A stretch of 64,000 bases of DNA from Cognatazoarcus halotolerans (lineage in GTDB: Bacteria; Pseudomonadota; Gammaproteobacteria; Burkholderiales; Rhodocyclaceae). Position 1 is the first letter of the stretch. Every line of letters starts with the position of its first letter. Under the pieces are notes generated by a model, which saw nothing but the letters and a program-made list of their open reading frames with translations, was not told where the DNA came from and made no database searches. A program made the position numbers and the translations under genes. The stretch spans positions 186,001 through 250,000 of the forward strand of contig NZ_WUAF01000006.1 in the NCBI RefSeq assembly GCF_009800965.1, read 5' to 3'. This document shows, piece after piece, positions 27,401-35,500 of this stretch.

Positions 27401-28052
27401 CTGCAGCGAAGCCACCAACGGCCGCTATCCATTCGTCCGCAGCAGCCCGCGCGACGTCACCCGCGACGATTTTGCCGCGCTGTTCGGGCCGGGCGGAAAG
27501 TTCGACGCGTTCTTCACCCAGAATCTCGCGCAGTATGTCGACACATCGGGACGCAACTGGACCTTCCGCAAGGTGCAGGAGCAGTCGCTCGGGGCGGCCG
27601 GCAACCTGATCCAGTTCCAGCGTGCGGCGGTGATCCGGGACGTCTTCTTCCGGGGCGGCGGGGTGTTGCGCATGGATTTCAAGCCGATCGAGATGGATCC
27701 GGCGATCACCCGTTTCACGCTCGACGTCGATGGCCAGCTCGTCAATTACGCGCACGGGCCGCTGGTGCCCCAGTCGGTGCAATGGCCGGGACCGAAGGGT
27801 GGCCTGCAGGTGCGCGTGCAGATCACGCCGCCCGGATTGAGCGGTACTTCGGGTATCGCGACCGACGGGCCATGGGCCTTGTTCCGCATGCTCGACAAGG
27901 CAAACATCGAGCCGACCGCGCTGCCGGAGAAGTTTCGGGCCACGTTCGTGGTGGATGGACGTTCGGCGGTTTTCGAGGTCACCACCAGCAGTGTGCAGAA
28001 TCCCTTCCGCCTGCGCGAACTGGTCGATTTCCGTTGTCCGGGCGGGCTGTGA
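24483..28052 (+). CDS. tssM: T6SS inner-membrane ATPase-like channel protein TssM (IcmF)
   Basis: 1189 residues from the ATG at 24483; longer frames upstream run inside tssL. Two N-terminal helices (about 5-33 and 42-60) precede a cytoplasmic NTPase-like domain with a complete Walker A, GAPGSGKTTAL, at about 146-156 and DTAGRYTTQD. A third helix lies near 458-480. The large periplasmic part ends with the TssM C-terminal domain that binds TssJ (for example the W-P-G repeat around VQWPGPKGGLQV). TssM spans the envelope and forms the trans-envelope complex with TssJ and TssL. Its TGA overlaps the GTG start of tagF. Confidence 0.97.
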   Translation: MKAVFKFLFHPVLLGILGLLALALLIWFIGPMVAVAGVAPLESELARFVLIGLIVAAVVLRLVWRKLKARKKNEKLVEGLIEKDAAEKAAPQSDEVQVLRKRFEDALRVLKESQAAARAKQGGLARLLSVGSARYLYELPWYVFIGAPGSGKTTALINSGLHFPLAEKLGVHQLKGVGGTRNCDWWFTDDAVLIDTAGRYTTQDSDQGSDSEAWSGFLGLLKRHRPRQPLNGVLLTVSMGDLLSQDVDAAERHAAALRTRIQELYKQLNVRLPIYVLVTKADLIAGFDEFFADFGKEARDQVWGTTFAPQADAAAALERLPDELAGLRQRVLDLLPVRLRDERDLVRRGAIAAFDQQLASANRLLTAFLGKVFAPSSFDHALMLRGAYFTSGTQEGSPIDRVMSSLGAAFGLERRLIPPQGGSGKSFFITRLLREVVFAEQRLGGTNLKWERQRGLVRLAAFAAIGVLTVGLGLAWALSYRNNNAYIDEVSAQVQRVQPMVAEARVAASDDVIGILPVIDAVRTVANTESRPLGDAPLSMRFGLYQGDKVDAAARQAYRGLLRDVLLPRIAFRVEKQLRGFDPNNLEFAYEALKSYIMLHQPEHFDAEALKAWISLDWELNLPRETTSAQRTELTEYLDELFREGPVASPLPADTALIASVRNQLLRYSLPDRIYSRLKRQGVGSEFPEFSIEKVVGPSAALVFVRKSGQPLGRGVPGLYSFDGYHKGFDPQVGRVSTRLAEEESWVLGTTATTPDAGKAREVADEVRRLYLTDYARIWEAFMADIAVQRAPNLQQSIQVARVLSATDSPLPKLMKAISRETTLIVASEDKSVVDKAQERIAEARDKLGRAIFGARPEAPAAAAAGGIEHIVDDRFVALRQLVTENGGAAPVTGVVQLINDVYVNLSATETALRDNVAPPPSDAAARVKAESARMPEPVRSMLQDLSAAGAGQALSSLRESLSTAVASQVGKFCSEATNGRYPFVRSSPRDVTRDDFAALFGPGGKFDAFFTQNLAQYVDTSGRNWTFRKVQEQSLGAAGNLIQFQRAAVIRDVFFRGGGVLRMDFKPIEMDPAITRFTLDVDGQLVNYAHGPLVPQSVQWPGPKGGLQVRVQITPPGLSGTSGIATDGPWALFRMLDKANIEPTALPEKFRATFVVDGRSAVFEVTTSSVQNPFRLRELVDFRCPGGL

Positions 28053-28759
28053 GCGTGGCGGTGTCGGCGCCTGCTCCGGGGTGGTACGGCAAGCTGCCGG
28101 TACTCGGCGATTTCGCGAGCCGCCGTCTGCCGCATGCGTTCGTGTCGAGCTGGGATACCTGGCTGCAGCGGGGCATGTCGCATAGCCAGGAGGAGCTTGG
28201 CCAGGACTGGCTCGAGGTCTTCCTGACGGCACCACTATGGCGTTTCGTGCTTGGCCCGCAAACGCTGGAAGCTCAGGGCTGGGCGGGCGTCCTGTTGCCC
28301 TCGGTGGATAGCGTCGGGCGCTATTTCCCGCTCACGCTGTGCGCGCCGCTCCCAGTGCTGTCCTTTGATGAGGCGGCGCAGCGCCTGATGGAACAATGGA
28401 TGGATGCGCTCGAGGGCGCCGCACGGGTCGGCCTGGATCCACAGCGCGGCCTCGATCAGTTCGAGGCCGAACTGACCGGCATCGCGCCGCTGGTGGCGAC
28501 AGCACACGAAACCGGCGGGGGGCTGGCGCAGGCGCTGCTGCGAAGAGAGCCTCTGGTGCGTCTCGAGCGCGCAGGCGCACGCAATCTCAACGAACTCGCC
28601 GGTGCAGTGGCGACCGAGCTAATCGATGGTTTGCTGGCACCCTATACGCTATGGTGGTGCCGGGACAGTGACGGCGTGGCCGGCGGCTTCGCCTGCCATG
28701 GCATGCCCAGCGCCGCGGTGTTTTCAAGGATGCTCCAGTATGTTCCCGGCCAGGCTTGA
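28049..28759 (+). CDS. tagF: T6SS-associated regulator TagF
   Basis: 236 residues from the GTG at 28049, which overlaps the tssM stop as GTGA; the frame opens earlier only as a shadow of tssM. Family marks are PGWYGKLPVLGDFASRRLP, FVSSWDTWLQRGM, LTAPLWRFVLGPQTL, GVLLPSVDSVGRYFPLTL and LWWCRDSDG. TagF is a cytosolic repressor of T6SS in Pseudomonas that acts separately from, or downstream of, the threonine-phosphorylation pathway. Here it sits between tssM and a PpkA-type kinase, which fits a shared control unit. Confidence 0.95.
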   Translation: MSVAVSAPAPGWYGKLPVLGDFASRRLPHAFVSSWDTWLQRGMSHSQEELGQDWLEVFLTAPLWRFVLGPQTLEAQGWAGVLLPSVDSVGRYFPLTLCAPLPVLSFDEAAQRLMEQWMDALEGAARVGLDPQRGLDQFEAELTGIAPLVATAHETGGGLAQALLRREPLVRLERAGARNLNELAGAVATELIDGLLAPYTLWWCRDSDGVAGGFACHGMPSAAVFSRMLQYVPGQA

Positions 28760-28783
28760 TCGACTCACAGGAATTTTCGACCG

Positions 28784-30781
28784 GTGTCCGACCTGAACGA
28801 CCAAGACAAGACGGTGGTGCTCGGCGGCGCGGCTGCCGCAGCGCCCGCTGCCGCAGAGACGCCCCATAACGCACTGGCGATCGGTGCCCGGCTGGGTGAG
28901 TTCGAGATCATCGGCCTGGTGGGCGAGGGCGGTTTCGGCATCGTCTATCTGGCGCTCGACCATTCCCTCGGGCGCAACGTCGCGCTCAAGGAGTACATGC
29001 CTGCATCTCTCGCCTCGAGAACCGCCACCGCGACCGTCTCGGTGCGCTCCGAACGTTATCGCGAGACCTTCGAGATCGGGCGGCGCAGTTTCGTGAATGA
29101 AGCGCGACTGCTGGCCCAGTTCGATCACCCGGCGCTGGTCAAGGTATACCGCTTCTGGGAGGCCAACGGCACCGCCTACATGGCGATGCCCTATTACGAC
29201 GGCAGCACCTTGCGGGACACGCTCAAGGCGCGCGGCAGCGTGCCGGACGAGAGCTGGATCCGCAAGATTCTTGCCCCGGTGATGGATGCGCTCGAGCTGA
29301 TTCACCGCGAACAGTGTTTCCACCGCGACATCGCCCCCGACAACATCATGTTGTTGCGCGATGACCGGCCGGTGCTGCTTGACTTCGGCGCTGCGCGGCG
29401 CGTCATCGGCGACATGACCCAGGCGCTGACGGTGATCCTCAAACCGGGCTACGCGCCGGTCGAGCAGTACGCCGAGATGCCGGGGATGCAGCAGGGCCCG
29501 TGGACCGACGTCTATGCACTGGCGGCGGTGGTCTACTTCATGCTGACCGGTGAGACCCCGCCGGCCTCGGTGGGCCGGCTGATGCAGGACAGCTACCAGC
29601 CGCTGGCGACGCGGATGGCCGGCGCGGGCTACAGTGCCCGCTTCCTGGCCGGAATCGACCGGTGCCTGAGGGTGAGGGCGGAAGATCGCCCCCAGAACAT
29701 CGCCGAGATGAGGGAGGCTCTGGGCTGGGGCGTGGATTCGCCGCTGTTCGCCCCGCCTCTCGAACCGGCCGTGTCGGGCAGCATGCAGCAGTCGGCGCCG
29801 GTTCCGCTTGCCGGGAAGGGACGCGGTGCCTTGCTGGTGTCCGGTGCCGCCGCGTTCGTCCTCGCCCTTGGCGCGGCGTATTGGTTGATGCGACCCGAGG
29901 CGCCGGGCACGACGGCACCTGCCAATCCGCTACCCGGTCCGTCTGTTCCCGGGTCGGCCGAATCACCGGCCCCGCCTGCGCCGCCGGTAACGGTCGTGCC
30001 GTCCCTGCCGCGGCCGGCCTCGGCAACGCTCGAGGCGGCATACCAGATGGTGCTGGATCACGCAGACGCGGCGATGACGCCGCGTCTCGAGGTTCCGGAG
30101 ACCGTCATCGTTGGGCAGGATCAGCTCAAGCTCACGCTCGACAGCAAGATTGCCGGACATCTCTACATTTTTCTGTGGGATGGTGGCGACGACATGGTTT
30201 ACCGCTTGTTTCCGAACGAAGCCGATTCGGACAGTACGCTTGGCGTCGGCAACATTTTCCAGGTGCCGCGACCGCATTTGAGAATGCCGTGGGTTTTTCC
30301 CGCTGAAGCGCCCGAGGGCGAGTGGCGGGTACTCGCGGTGGTTTCCGAGCAGAGACGCGATTTCGATCATGCGACGCTTCAGCGAGATGGCGATCTGTTG
30401 ACCGCCAGCCGGGCTGCGCTGGAGGCCGCGTTCGGTCGTGGCGCCGATATCGGGACCCTGATCGGAACGCCCCACTGTGTGGCGGGGGAGGCATGCTCCG
30501 GGCGTTACGGTGCGAAGCTGGCGAAAATTCGCGAACTGCCGCCTCCACCTCCGCCCGCGCCAACGCCACCGAGCGAACGCGCTTCGAAGCCCGCAGCGAA
30601 ACCCGCAGGGCAGCCGGGCGACAAGCCGCGCAGCGCCCCGAAGGCCGCTCAGGTACCCGATCAGCCGGTTGCCCCCAAGCCCGTGCAACAGGACAGCGAC
30701 ACGCTCAAGGCGGAACGCGACTACGTGCGGCAACTCAACAAGGATCTCGATCGCCTGCTGCAGGGGCAGCCGGTCAAGTAG
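28784..30781 (+). CDS. ppkA: Membrane Ser/Thr kinase PpkA with periplasmic DUF4384 domain
   Basis: 665 residues from a GTG start. The kinase domain (about 38-310) has GEGGFGIVYLALD, VALKEYMP, FHRDIAPDNIML, LDFGAARR and GYAPVEQY, with Ala in HRDIAPDN rather than the common Lys, a feature shared by many T6SS PpkA kinases. A transmembrane helix (about 347-369) leads to a Pro-rich linker, a DUF4384 domain (about 420-520: GHLYIFLWDGGDDMVYRLFPNE is its core) and a second Pro/Lys-rich tail. It probably senses an envelope cue and phosphorylates the FHA protein to activate the T6SS. It follows tagF by 24 bases. Confidence 0.93.
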   Translation: MSDLNDQDKTVVLGGAAAAAPAAAETPHNALAIGARLGEFEIIGLVGEGGFGIVYLALDHSLGRNVALKEYMPASLASRTATATVSVRSERYRETFEIGRRSFVNEARLLAQFDHPALVKVYRFWEANGTAYMAMPYYDGSTLRDTLKARGSVPDESWIRKILAPVMDALELIHREQCFHRDIAPDNIMLLRDDRPVLLDFGAARRVIGDMTQALTVILKPGYAPVEQYAEMPGMQQGPWTDVYALAAVVYFMLTGETPPASVGRLMQDSYQPLATRMAGAGYSARFLAGIDRCLRVRAEDRPQNIAEMREALGWGVDSPLFAPPLEPAVSGSMQQSAPVPLAGKGRGALLVSGAAAFVLALGAAYWLMRPEAPGTTAPANPLPGPSVPGSAESPAPPAPPVTVVPSLPRPASATLEAAYQMVLDHADAAMTPRLEVPETVIVGQDQLKLTLDSKIAGHLYIFLWDGGDDMVYRLFPNEADSDSTLGVGNIFQVPRPHLRMPWVFPAEAPEGEWRVLAVVSEQRRDFDHATLQRDGDLLTASRAALEAAFGRGADIGTLIGTPHCVAGEACSGRYGAKLAKIRELPPPPPPAPTPPSERASKPAAKPAGQPGDKPRSAPKAAQVPDQPVAPKPVQQDSDTLKAERDYVRQLNKDLDRLLQGQPVK

Positions 30782-30878
30782 GACGCCGCCTTCCGGGCGC
30801 TGTCCGGGCAATCATCTTTCGCGGGGCGAAAGGCGGCGCAGCGATGGGTTTGCACCGCGGTCGGTATGCAGCGGGACG

Positions 30879-30912
30879 GGCACCGTGCCCGGAACGAACC
30901 GCGCACGGTGCC
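30879..30912. terminator. Stem-loop between convergent ppkA and outer-membrane protein genes
   Basis: GGCACCGTGC (30879-30888) and GCACGGTGCC (30903-30912) are perfect 10-base inverted repeats around a 14-base loop. The site lies between two genes that converge. There is no T-run on either side, so it may be a bidirectional or rho-assisted terminator or an mRNA 3' stabiliser. Confidence 0.5.
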
Positions 30913-30927
30913 ATCCGGGGTCCGGGC

Positions 30928-32154
30928 TTAGAACCAATAACTGCCGCTCAGCGATATGCTGCTCGAGTCCTTGCCGCGCAGATAGCGCAAGCCGAATCGC
31001 CCGAAGGCCTTGTCGATGTTTCCGCCGCGGTTGGTACCGAGTGAAACGCCGATTTCCTGGGTATTGTCCACGAAGAATTCGGTGCCGCCGGTGTAACGGG
31101 TGTCGACCAGTGAATACTCGACCGACAGCGGCACACCGGAAATACTCACCGGTTGCGAGAGCATCACGCCGTTGCGCAGCGCCCAGGTCTTGATGTCGGG
31201 GTTGAAGGAATAATCGCCGACGGAGAACTTGGTCGTCTTGTAATAGCCGGCCATGTTGCCGATCACCATGTCGAAGCGGCCGAGCGGGACATGGTAGGTG
31301 CTTGCCAGCGCCGCCGCGTACATGCCGGCCACCGACGCCAGATCGGCCGAGCCGGTGACCGAGTAGCGCAGACTCGGCGTGAGCGCCCATCGCGTCGTCA
31401 TCGGTGAGCGGAAGGCGATGCCCAGACCGCCGTGATAGGACGCGGCGCCGGCTACCGTCACCTGGGCGAGTGAGCCCGAGAGGGTAAACAGTTGTCCGGG
31501 TTTTTCCTTAGAGCGCCAGACGTGCGAGAACGGGATCCGGGTGATGTCACCCTTCTTCCCGTCCATATCCACCTTGCCGTAAGCCGCTCCGAGCGTTGAA
31601 GAAGGGCTTTCGCTACCCGCCCCCAGATACTCGTTCAGGCTGTCGGACATCGCCGTGTCGAAGTCGGTGGCGGCCGCAACCGGAATCATTCCGTCGGGGC
31701 CGGTGATCGGACTGTTGGGCGTATGCGTCGCCTGGTACTCGAGGATCTTCGAGAGGATGCCGCTCTTCTTGACATAGTCCTCGAGCATGTCGCCGGAGGC
31801 GTCGCGATCGGTACCGGAAAAGGTCATGTCGATTCCCAGCGCGGCGATACGGAAACGCAGATCGGGGCCCGACGTTTCGAAGTCCACCAGAATCGGCAGG
31901 CTGTTGAAGCTGATCTGCGCGGAAGACACAAGATTCTGGTTATAGGCCGGGACGATCGATTTGAGGCCGGCATTGTTCATGAGATCGAAGAAGCTCTGAG
32001 CGGTGTCCTCGCAACGTGTGCCCTGGTCGATGAGGCCCGAACTGCCATAGACGAACAGTTCGACGCCGTAGTTCTTGTTCGAGCATGTCGCGGCCGAGGC
32101 TGCCACGGGCAACGCCGCCATGACGGAAAGTGCGAGGAGTCCGGAGATTTTCAT
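30928..32154 (-). CDS. Predicted outer-membrane beta-barrel protein, unknown family
   Basis: 408 residues with a Sec signal peptide cleaved after ASA (about residue 21). The mature N-terminus has two Cys (C24 and C48) that could form a disulfide. The C-terminal ~190 residues are alternating hydrophobic/polar strands with aromatic girdles (ALTPSLRYSVTGS, FDMVIGNMAGYYKTT, VPLSVEYSLVDTRYTGG), and the chain ends SLSGSYWF, a terminal Phe typical of barrels inserted by Bam. I do not recognise the N-terminal domain. It is the last gene on the accessory T6SS strand, next to a lipoprotein and phosphatase. A role in surface sensing or envelope anchoring of the T6SS is possible but unproven. Confidence 0.75.
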   Translation of the reverse strand: MKISGLLALSVMAALPVAASAATCSNKNYGVELFVYGSSGLIDQGTRCEDTAQSFFDLMNNAGLKSIVPAYNQNLVSSAQISFNSLPILVDFETSGPDLRFRIAALGIDMTFSGTDRDASGDMLEDYVKKSGILSKILEYQATHTPNSPITGPDGMIPVAAATDFDTAMSDSLNEYLGAGSESPSSTLGAAYGKVDMDGKKGDITRIPFSHVWRSKEKPGQLFTLSGSLAQVTVAGAASYHGGLGIAFRSPMTTRWALTPSLRYSVTGSADLASVAGMYAAALASTYHVPLGRFDMVIGNMAGYYKTTKFSVGDYSFNPDIKTWALRNGVMLSQPVSISGVPLSVEYSLVDTRYTGGTEFFVDNTQEIGVSLGTNRGGNIDKAFGRFGLRYLRGKDSSSISLSGSYWF

Positions 32155-32217
32155 CGTGTCGTGTCCTGGTGGCTGGCTGGCTGGTTGGGAGGCAATGCTG
32201 GCGCGTTTGCGCGCGGG

Positions 32218-32871
32218 TCAGACCTCGACCCGGCTCCGGTTCTTCGCTTCGATGGTGATGCGCTGGACGTTACCCGGTATGGAAGGGTCGGCCACCCGGG
32301 TGTGACGTACCTGGCCCGCACCCGATTTTTCGATGGTTTCCTGCAAGGTCACCTTCGAGGCGGCGGCACCGCCCTTTCCTGGTGCGGCGGCGACTGTCAG
32401 ATCGATCGTTTCTCCCCGTTCGCTGGCCGTCCTGCGCGCATATTCCTCGAGCTTTCGTATCGCTTCACGGCCTTCCGGCGTATCGACCTGGCTCACCGGG
32501 ATGTCCACCGAAACCGATTTGAACGCCGAGACGGTTTCCGTCTTGTTGGCCTTGGTATCGACTACCTTGACCTGCTGGGTCTGCACCGGGGCCACTTTGG
32601 CACCCTTGACCTTGGCCGCCGCCTCACTTGCCTGTCGGGCCTCATCGACCTCCGCGTTGCGTGCCTTGACATAACCGACGATGCCGCCGACCAGTGCCCC
32701 GGCTGCGCAGCCGCCGCCCGCGTCATTTTCGGTCAGTGTCGCCAGCACCGCGCCGACCCCGCAGCCGATTGCGGCACCGATGCCGGCACTCTGGGTCTTG
32801 TTGTCCATCGTCGTGCAGGCGCTCAGCGCGAGCGCCACGCATACTGGAAGTACTGCAATGTTCTGCTTCAT
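32218..32871 (-). CDS. Glycine-zipper lipoprotein
   Basis: 217 residues. The signal peptide ends LALSAC with lipidated Cys19, so the protein is anchored in a membrane facing the periplasm. A glycine-zipper segment (GIGAAIGCGVGAVLATL then GGGCAAGALVGGIVGYV) occupies about 29-68, followed by an Ala/Lys helix and a mixed domain ending near KNRSRVEV. Similar lipoproteins occur in many T6SS accessory clusters. The zipper may oligomerise in the membrane. It lies between the PP2C phosphatase and the beta-barrel gene and is probably co-transcribed with both. Confidence 0.82.
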   Translation of the reverse strand: MKQNIAVLPVCVALALSACTTMDNKTQSAGIGAAIGCGVGAVLATLTENDAGGGCAAGALVGGIVGYVKARNAEVDEARQASEAAAKVKGAKVAPVQTQQVKVVDTKANKTETVSAFKSVSVDIPVSQVDTPEGREAIRKLEEYARRTASERGETIDLTVAAAPGKGGAAASKVTLQETIEKSGAGQVRHTRVADPSIPGNVQRITIEAKNRSRVEV

Positions 32872-32900
32872 CTGCGTCTCCGGGTCTAGGTGAGGCGGAT

Positions 32901-33722
32901 CTACCCCAAAACTATGGTCTTGCCTTCGGTGGCCTGCTCAATCTTCACCGCAATTGCAGTGTAATTGTCGTTCTGCTGGCCGTCCTGCGCGTCGACGATG
33001 GAGGCCATGCGCTCGAGCCAGTCGGCACTCGACACGCTCGCCTCCAGGCAACGCGTCATCTCGGCTTCGTCTACGTATTCCCACCAGCCGTCGCTGCAGA
33101 TCAGGAAGCTGTCACCGGCCCCTATTCGTACCGGCTCGCCGGATACGCTGAGCGAAAGCTCGTCCGCGTTGCCGATCGCCGAGGTGAGCAGGCTGCGCTG
33201 CGGATGCGTACGGATGCTGGCGACGTCGCCATAGCCTGCGTCGATCATGCTTTGTACCAGGCTATGGTCGCGCGTCTGGTGGATCAGGTTGCTGTTCCTG
33301 AAGAGATAGATGCGGGTGTCGCCCACGTGGGCCCATACCGCTTCGTGACGAACCGGGTCGATCAGCAGCAGCGCCGCGGTGGCATGCATGTTGTCGCCGT
33401 CGGGATGGGCACGCTTCTCGCTCATCACCGCCGCCTGAGCTGCCTCGAGAAGCGCGATCGCCGCCGCCTCGCCGTTGTTCGGGTCGCGTGCGAACTGTTC
33501 AAGCACCGTGCTCACCACCATCTGGGCGGCGCGATCCCCACTGCCGTGACCGCCGGCGCCATCCGAAAGGACCCAGCAGCACCCCTTGTCCGAGGTCCAG
33601 TAGCCGCAGGCGTCCTCATTGCGTTTGCGCTGGCCGATACGCGAAATGTAGGCAGTCTGGAGATCGAGCATCGCTTCCTCCGAGCCGGGTTTCCGGGCGG
33701 TGCCGGCAGTGGGCGTGTTCAT
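32901..33722 (-). CDS. pppA: PP2C-family Ser/Thr phosphatase PppA
   Basis: 273 residues. The metal-binding and catalytic motifs are complete: RKRNEDACG, SDGAGGHGSGD, AHVGDTRIYLF, LLTSAIGN, ICSDGWWEYV and NDNYTAIAV. This family reverses PpkA phosphorylation of the FHA protein and keeps the T6SS off. The start at 33722 overlaps the stop of the FHA gene (ATGA), so the two are probably translationally coupled. An internal ATG (MLDLQTAYISRIG) is a possible alternative start at about residue 18. Confidence 0.93.
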   Translation of the reverse strand: MNTPTAGTARKPGSEEAMLDLQTAYISRIGQRKRNEDACGYWTSDKGCCWVLSDGAGGHGSGDRAAQMVVSTVLEQFARDPNNGEAAAIALLEAAQAAVMSEKRAHPDGDNMHATAALLLIDPVRHEAVWAHVGDTRIYLFRNSNLIHQTRDHSLVQSMIDAGYGDVASIRTHPQRSLLTSAIGNADELSLSVSGEPVRIGAGDSFLICSDGWWEYVDEAEMTRCLEASVSSADWLERMASIVDAQDGQQNDNYTAIAVKIEQATEGKTIVLG

Positions 33723-35482
33723 TCGCGGCCACGCTGCAGTTGAGCGATCTGCGCTTCGTAGGCCTTGAGAAACTCGCGCCCGAAGAGCGAATGGAAATCG
33801 TCCTCTGCCTCGCGGGAGATCTCGCTGTAGCGCTGCTCATAGAGGTCCCATAGCTTGGCCTTGCGATTTGCCGGGAGCACACTGTCGAGCAGCGTTCTGG
33901 TTGTCAGCCGTGTTTCGAGTTCGGCCGGCGTGAACCTGTTCAGCACGCTCGCCAGTGCGGCACGCAGGCCCGCGACAAAGCCGATCTGGTGGGCACGCAG
34001 ATCGTCGTAGGCGTCGCGCATCGCCTCGGTCGGCGGCATGAAACCGCTACCCGGCGGGACCAGCAACTGCATCAGGGCGAAGTCCACATCGGGCGAGAAC
34101 TTCAAGGGATTGTTGTTCTTGCTGACGATCATCGTGACGTCGGCGCGGACCTCGCGCTTGGTCGCGGCACGTGCGATCAGCAATTCCACCGTGCCCTGGA
34201 CCGCTTCTCGCAACATGCCGCCGATATGCTCCATGAACTCCGGCGTCATTCCGCCTGCTGGCGAAAGCCCGGGCAGCCCGATGCCGCGCGCGAAGGCGGC
34301 GAGCAGCGCGTCGGCATCGGCGGACGAAGGCGGTGCGGTTGGTGGCGGTTCGGTCTTTTCCGCGGTGGCGTCTGCTGCTACCGGTTGCCGGGGCGGCGCG
34401 CTTTCGTCCGGTGTCTGGCGGAGTGAAGTGGGCCGGGGGGCAATGCGGGTCACCGCTTCCGCCGCGGTGGCCGGGTCAGGTTCCCGGGCTGAATCCGGCC
34501 CTGGCGCCGGGGTTGCCCAGGATACGACGCCCCCTGGTGGCGTCGATGGCAGGGGATTCGGTGAGGTCGCGGGTGTTCCGGGTGCCCGGGACTCTCCGCT
34601 GCTTGCCGCTTCGGGTGGTGCCGCTTCAATCGGTTTCGGCGGCGCAAAGGCGTCGTGCAGGAGGGGCGAATCGTTGCCGGCGCTCGGCACGACGTCGGGG
34701 GGCGCGTCGCTGCCGAACAGGGCAAAGGGGTCGCTTTCTCTGTCCGACGGGATCGGTGCGTGGGCCGGATCGCCCAGCGGGGAGCCGGCGAACGGGTCGT
34801 GGCCGGAGCCGGCCGCATCCAGTCCGAAAAGCGCGTCCAGCGAACTCGGCCGCTCGGCGCCGGTGATTCCGCCGATACCCAGGGGATCGGCGCCGGCGCG
34901 GTTGCTGTCGGGGTCGGCGGGTGGTCTGGCCGTGGGCGCGAAGGGGTCGATGCCGTGGGCTGCGGGCGTTTCAGGCGTATCCGGCGTCGCGGGTTTCGCG
35001 GGTGGAACGAACACCGCGAACGGGTCTTCATCGTACGGCGTTGACTGGGGGGACGATGATTTCGCCGTGGTAGGTGGCGGTGTGATCGCTGCCTGGGCTG
35101 GGGGCGGAGCGAACAGCCCGAGCGGGTCGCTCGCAGGGCTCGGCGCCGCGCTGCCCGCGGGGCTGGCCCCGGTGACGATCTCGACCCGCAATACGCAGTC
35201 GGCAATCCCGATTTCGTCACCGTCGTGCAGGCTTGCCCTCACGCCCTTGCCGAGCGGCCGGCCATTCAGTGAGGTGGGGTTGCCGCCGTGATCGGTCAGG
35301 ATGTAGGACTCGCCGTCGTGCCCGATCTGCGCCTGCATCCGCGAGATGTGGCGATTCGGGTCGGGCAGGGCGAGGGCATTGCTGGCGTCGCGACCGATCG
35401 TGCCGCCACGCTCGTCGAAATCGTGGCTGAGCGGCGTGGCGGGAGGAAAACCGTTGTCCTGTGTGAGCGTGATGCGTAACAC
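33719..35482 (-). CDS. tagH: FHA-domain T6SS activator (TagH/Fha)
   Basis: 587 residues. An N-terminal FHA domain (about 20-100) has GGTIGRDASNALALPDPNRH and ISRMQAQIG, the phosphothreonine-binding signature, and a later LNGRPLGKG. A long Pro/Ala/Asp linker (about 105-395) with repeated DPFA-like segments follows. The C-terminal ~190 residues are the T6SS-type FHA tail with REAVQGTVELLIARAATK, NNNPLKFSPDVDFAL and FHSLFGREFLKAYE. After phosphorylation by PpkA, Fha promotes TssM/ClpV assembly; PppA opposes this. The repeated DPF motifs in the linker could be binding sites. Confidence 0.93.
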   Translation of the reverse strand: MLRITLTQDNGFPPATPLSHDFDERGGTIGRDASNALALPDPNRHISRMQAQIGHDGESYILTDHGGNPTSLNGRPLGKGVRASLHDGDEIGIADCVLRVEIVTGASPAGSAAPSPASDPLGLFAPPPAQAAITPPPTTAKSSSPQSTPYDEDPFAVFVPPAKPATPDTPETPAAHGIDPFAPTARPPADPDSNRAGADPLGIGGITGAERPSSLDALFGLDAAGSGHDPFAGSPLGDPAHAPIPSDRESDPFALFGSDAPPDVVPSAGNDSPLLHDAFAPPKPIEAAPPEAASSGESRAPGTPATSPNPLPSTPPGGVVSWATPAPGPDSAREPDPATAAEAVTRIAPRPTSLRQTPDESAPPRQPVAADATAEKTEPPPTAPPSSADADALLAAFARGIGLPGLSPAGGMTPEFMEHIGGMLREAVQGTVELLIARAATKREVRADVTMIVSKNNNPLKFSPDVDFALMQLLVPPGSGFMPPTEAMRDAYDDLRAHQIGFVAGLRAALASVLNRFTPAELETRLTTRTLLDSVLPANRKAKLWDLYEQRYSEISREAEDDFHSLFGREFLKAYEAQIAQLQRGRE

Positions 35483-35500
35483 CGTGCTTGCTCCGTTGGT

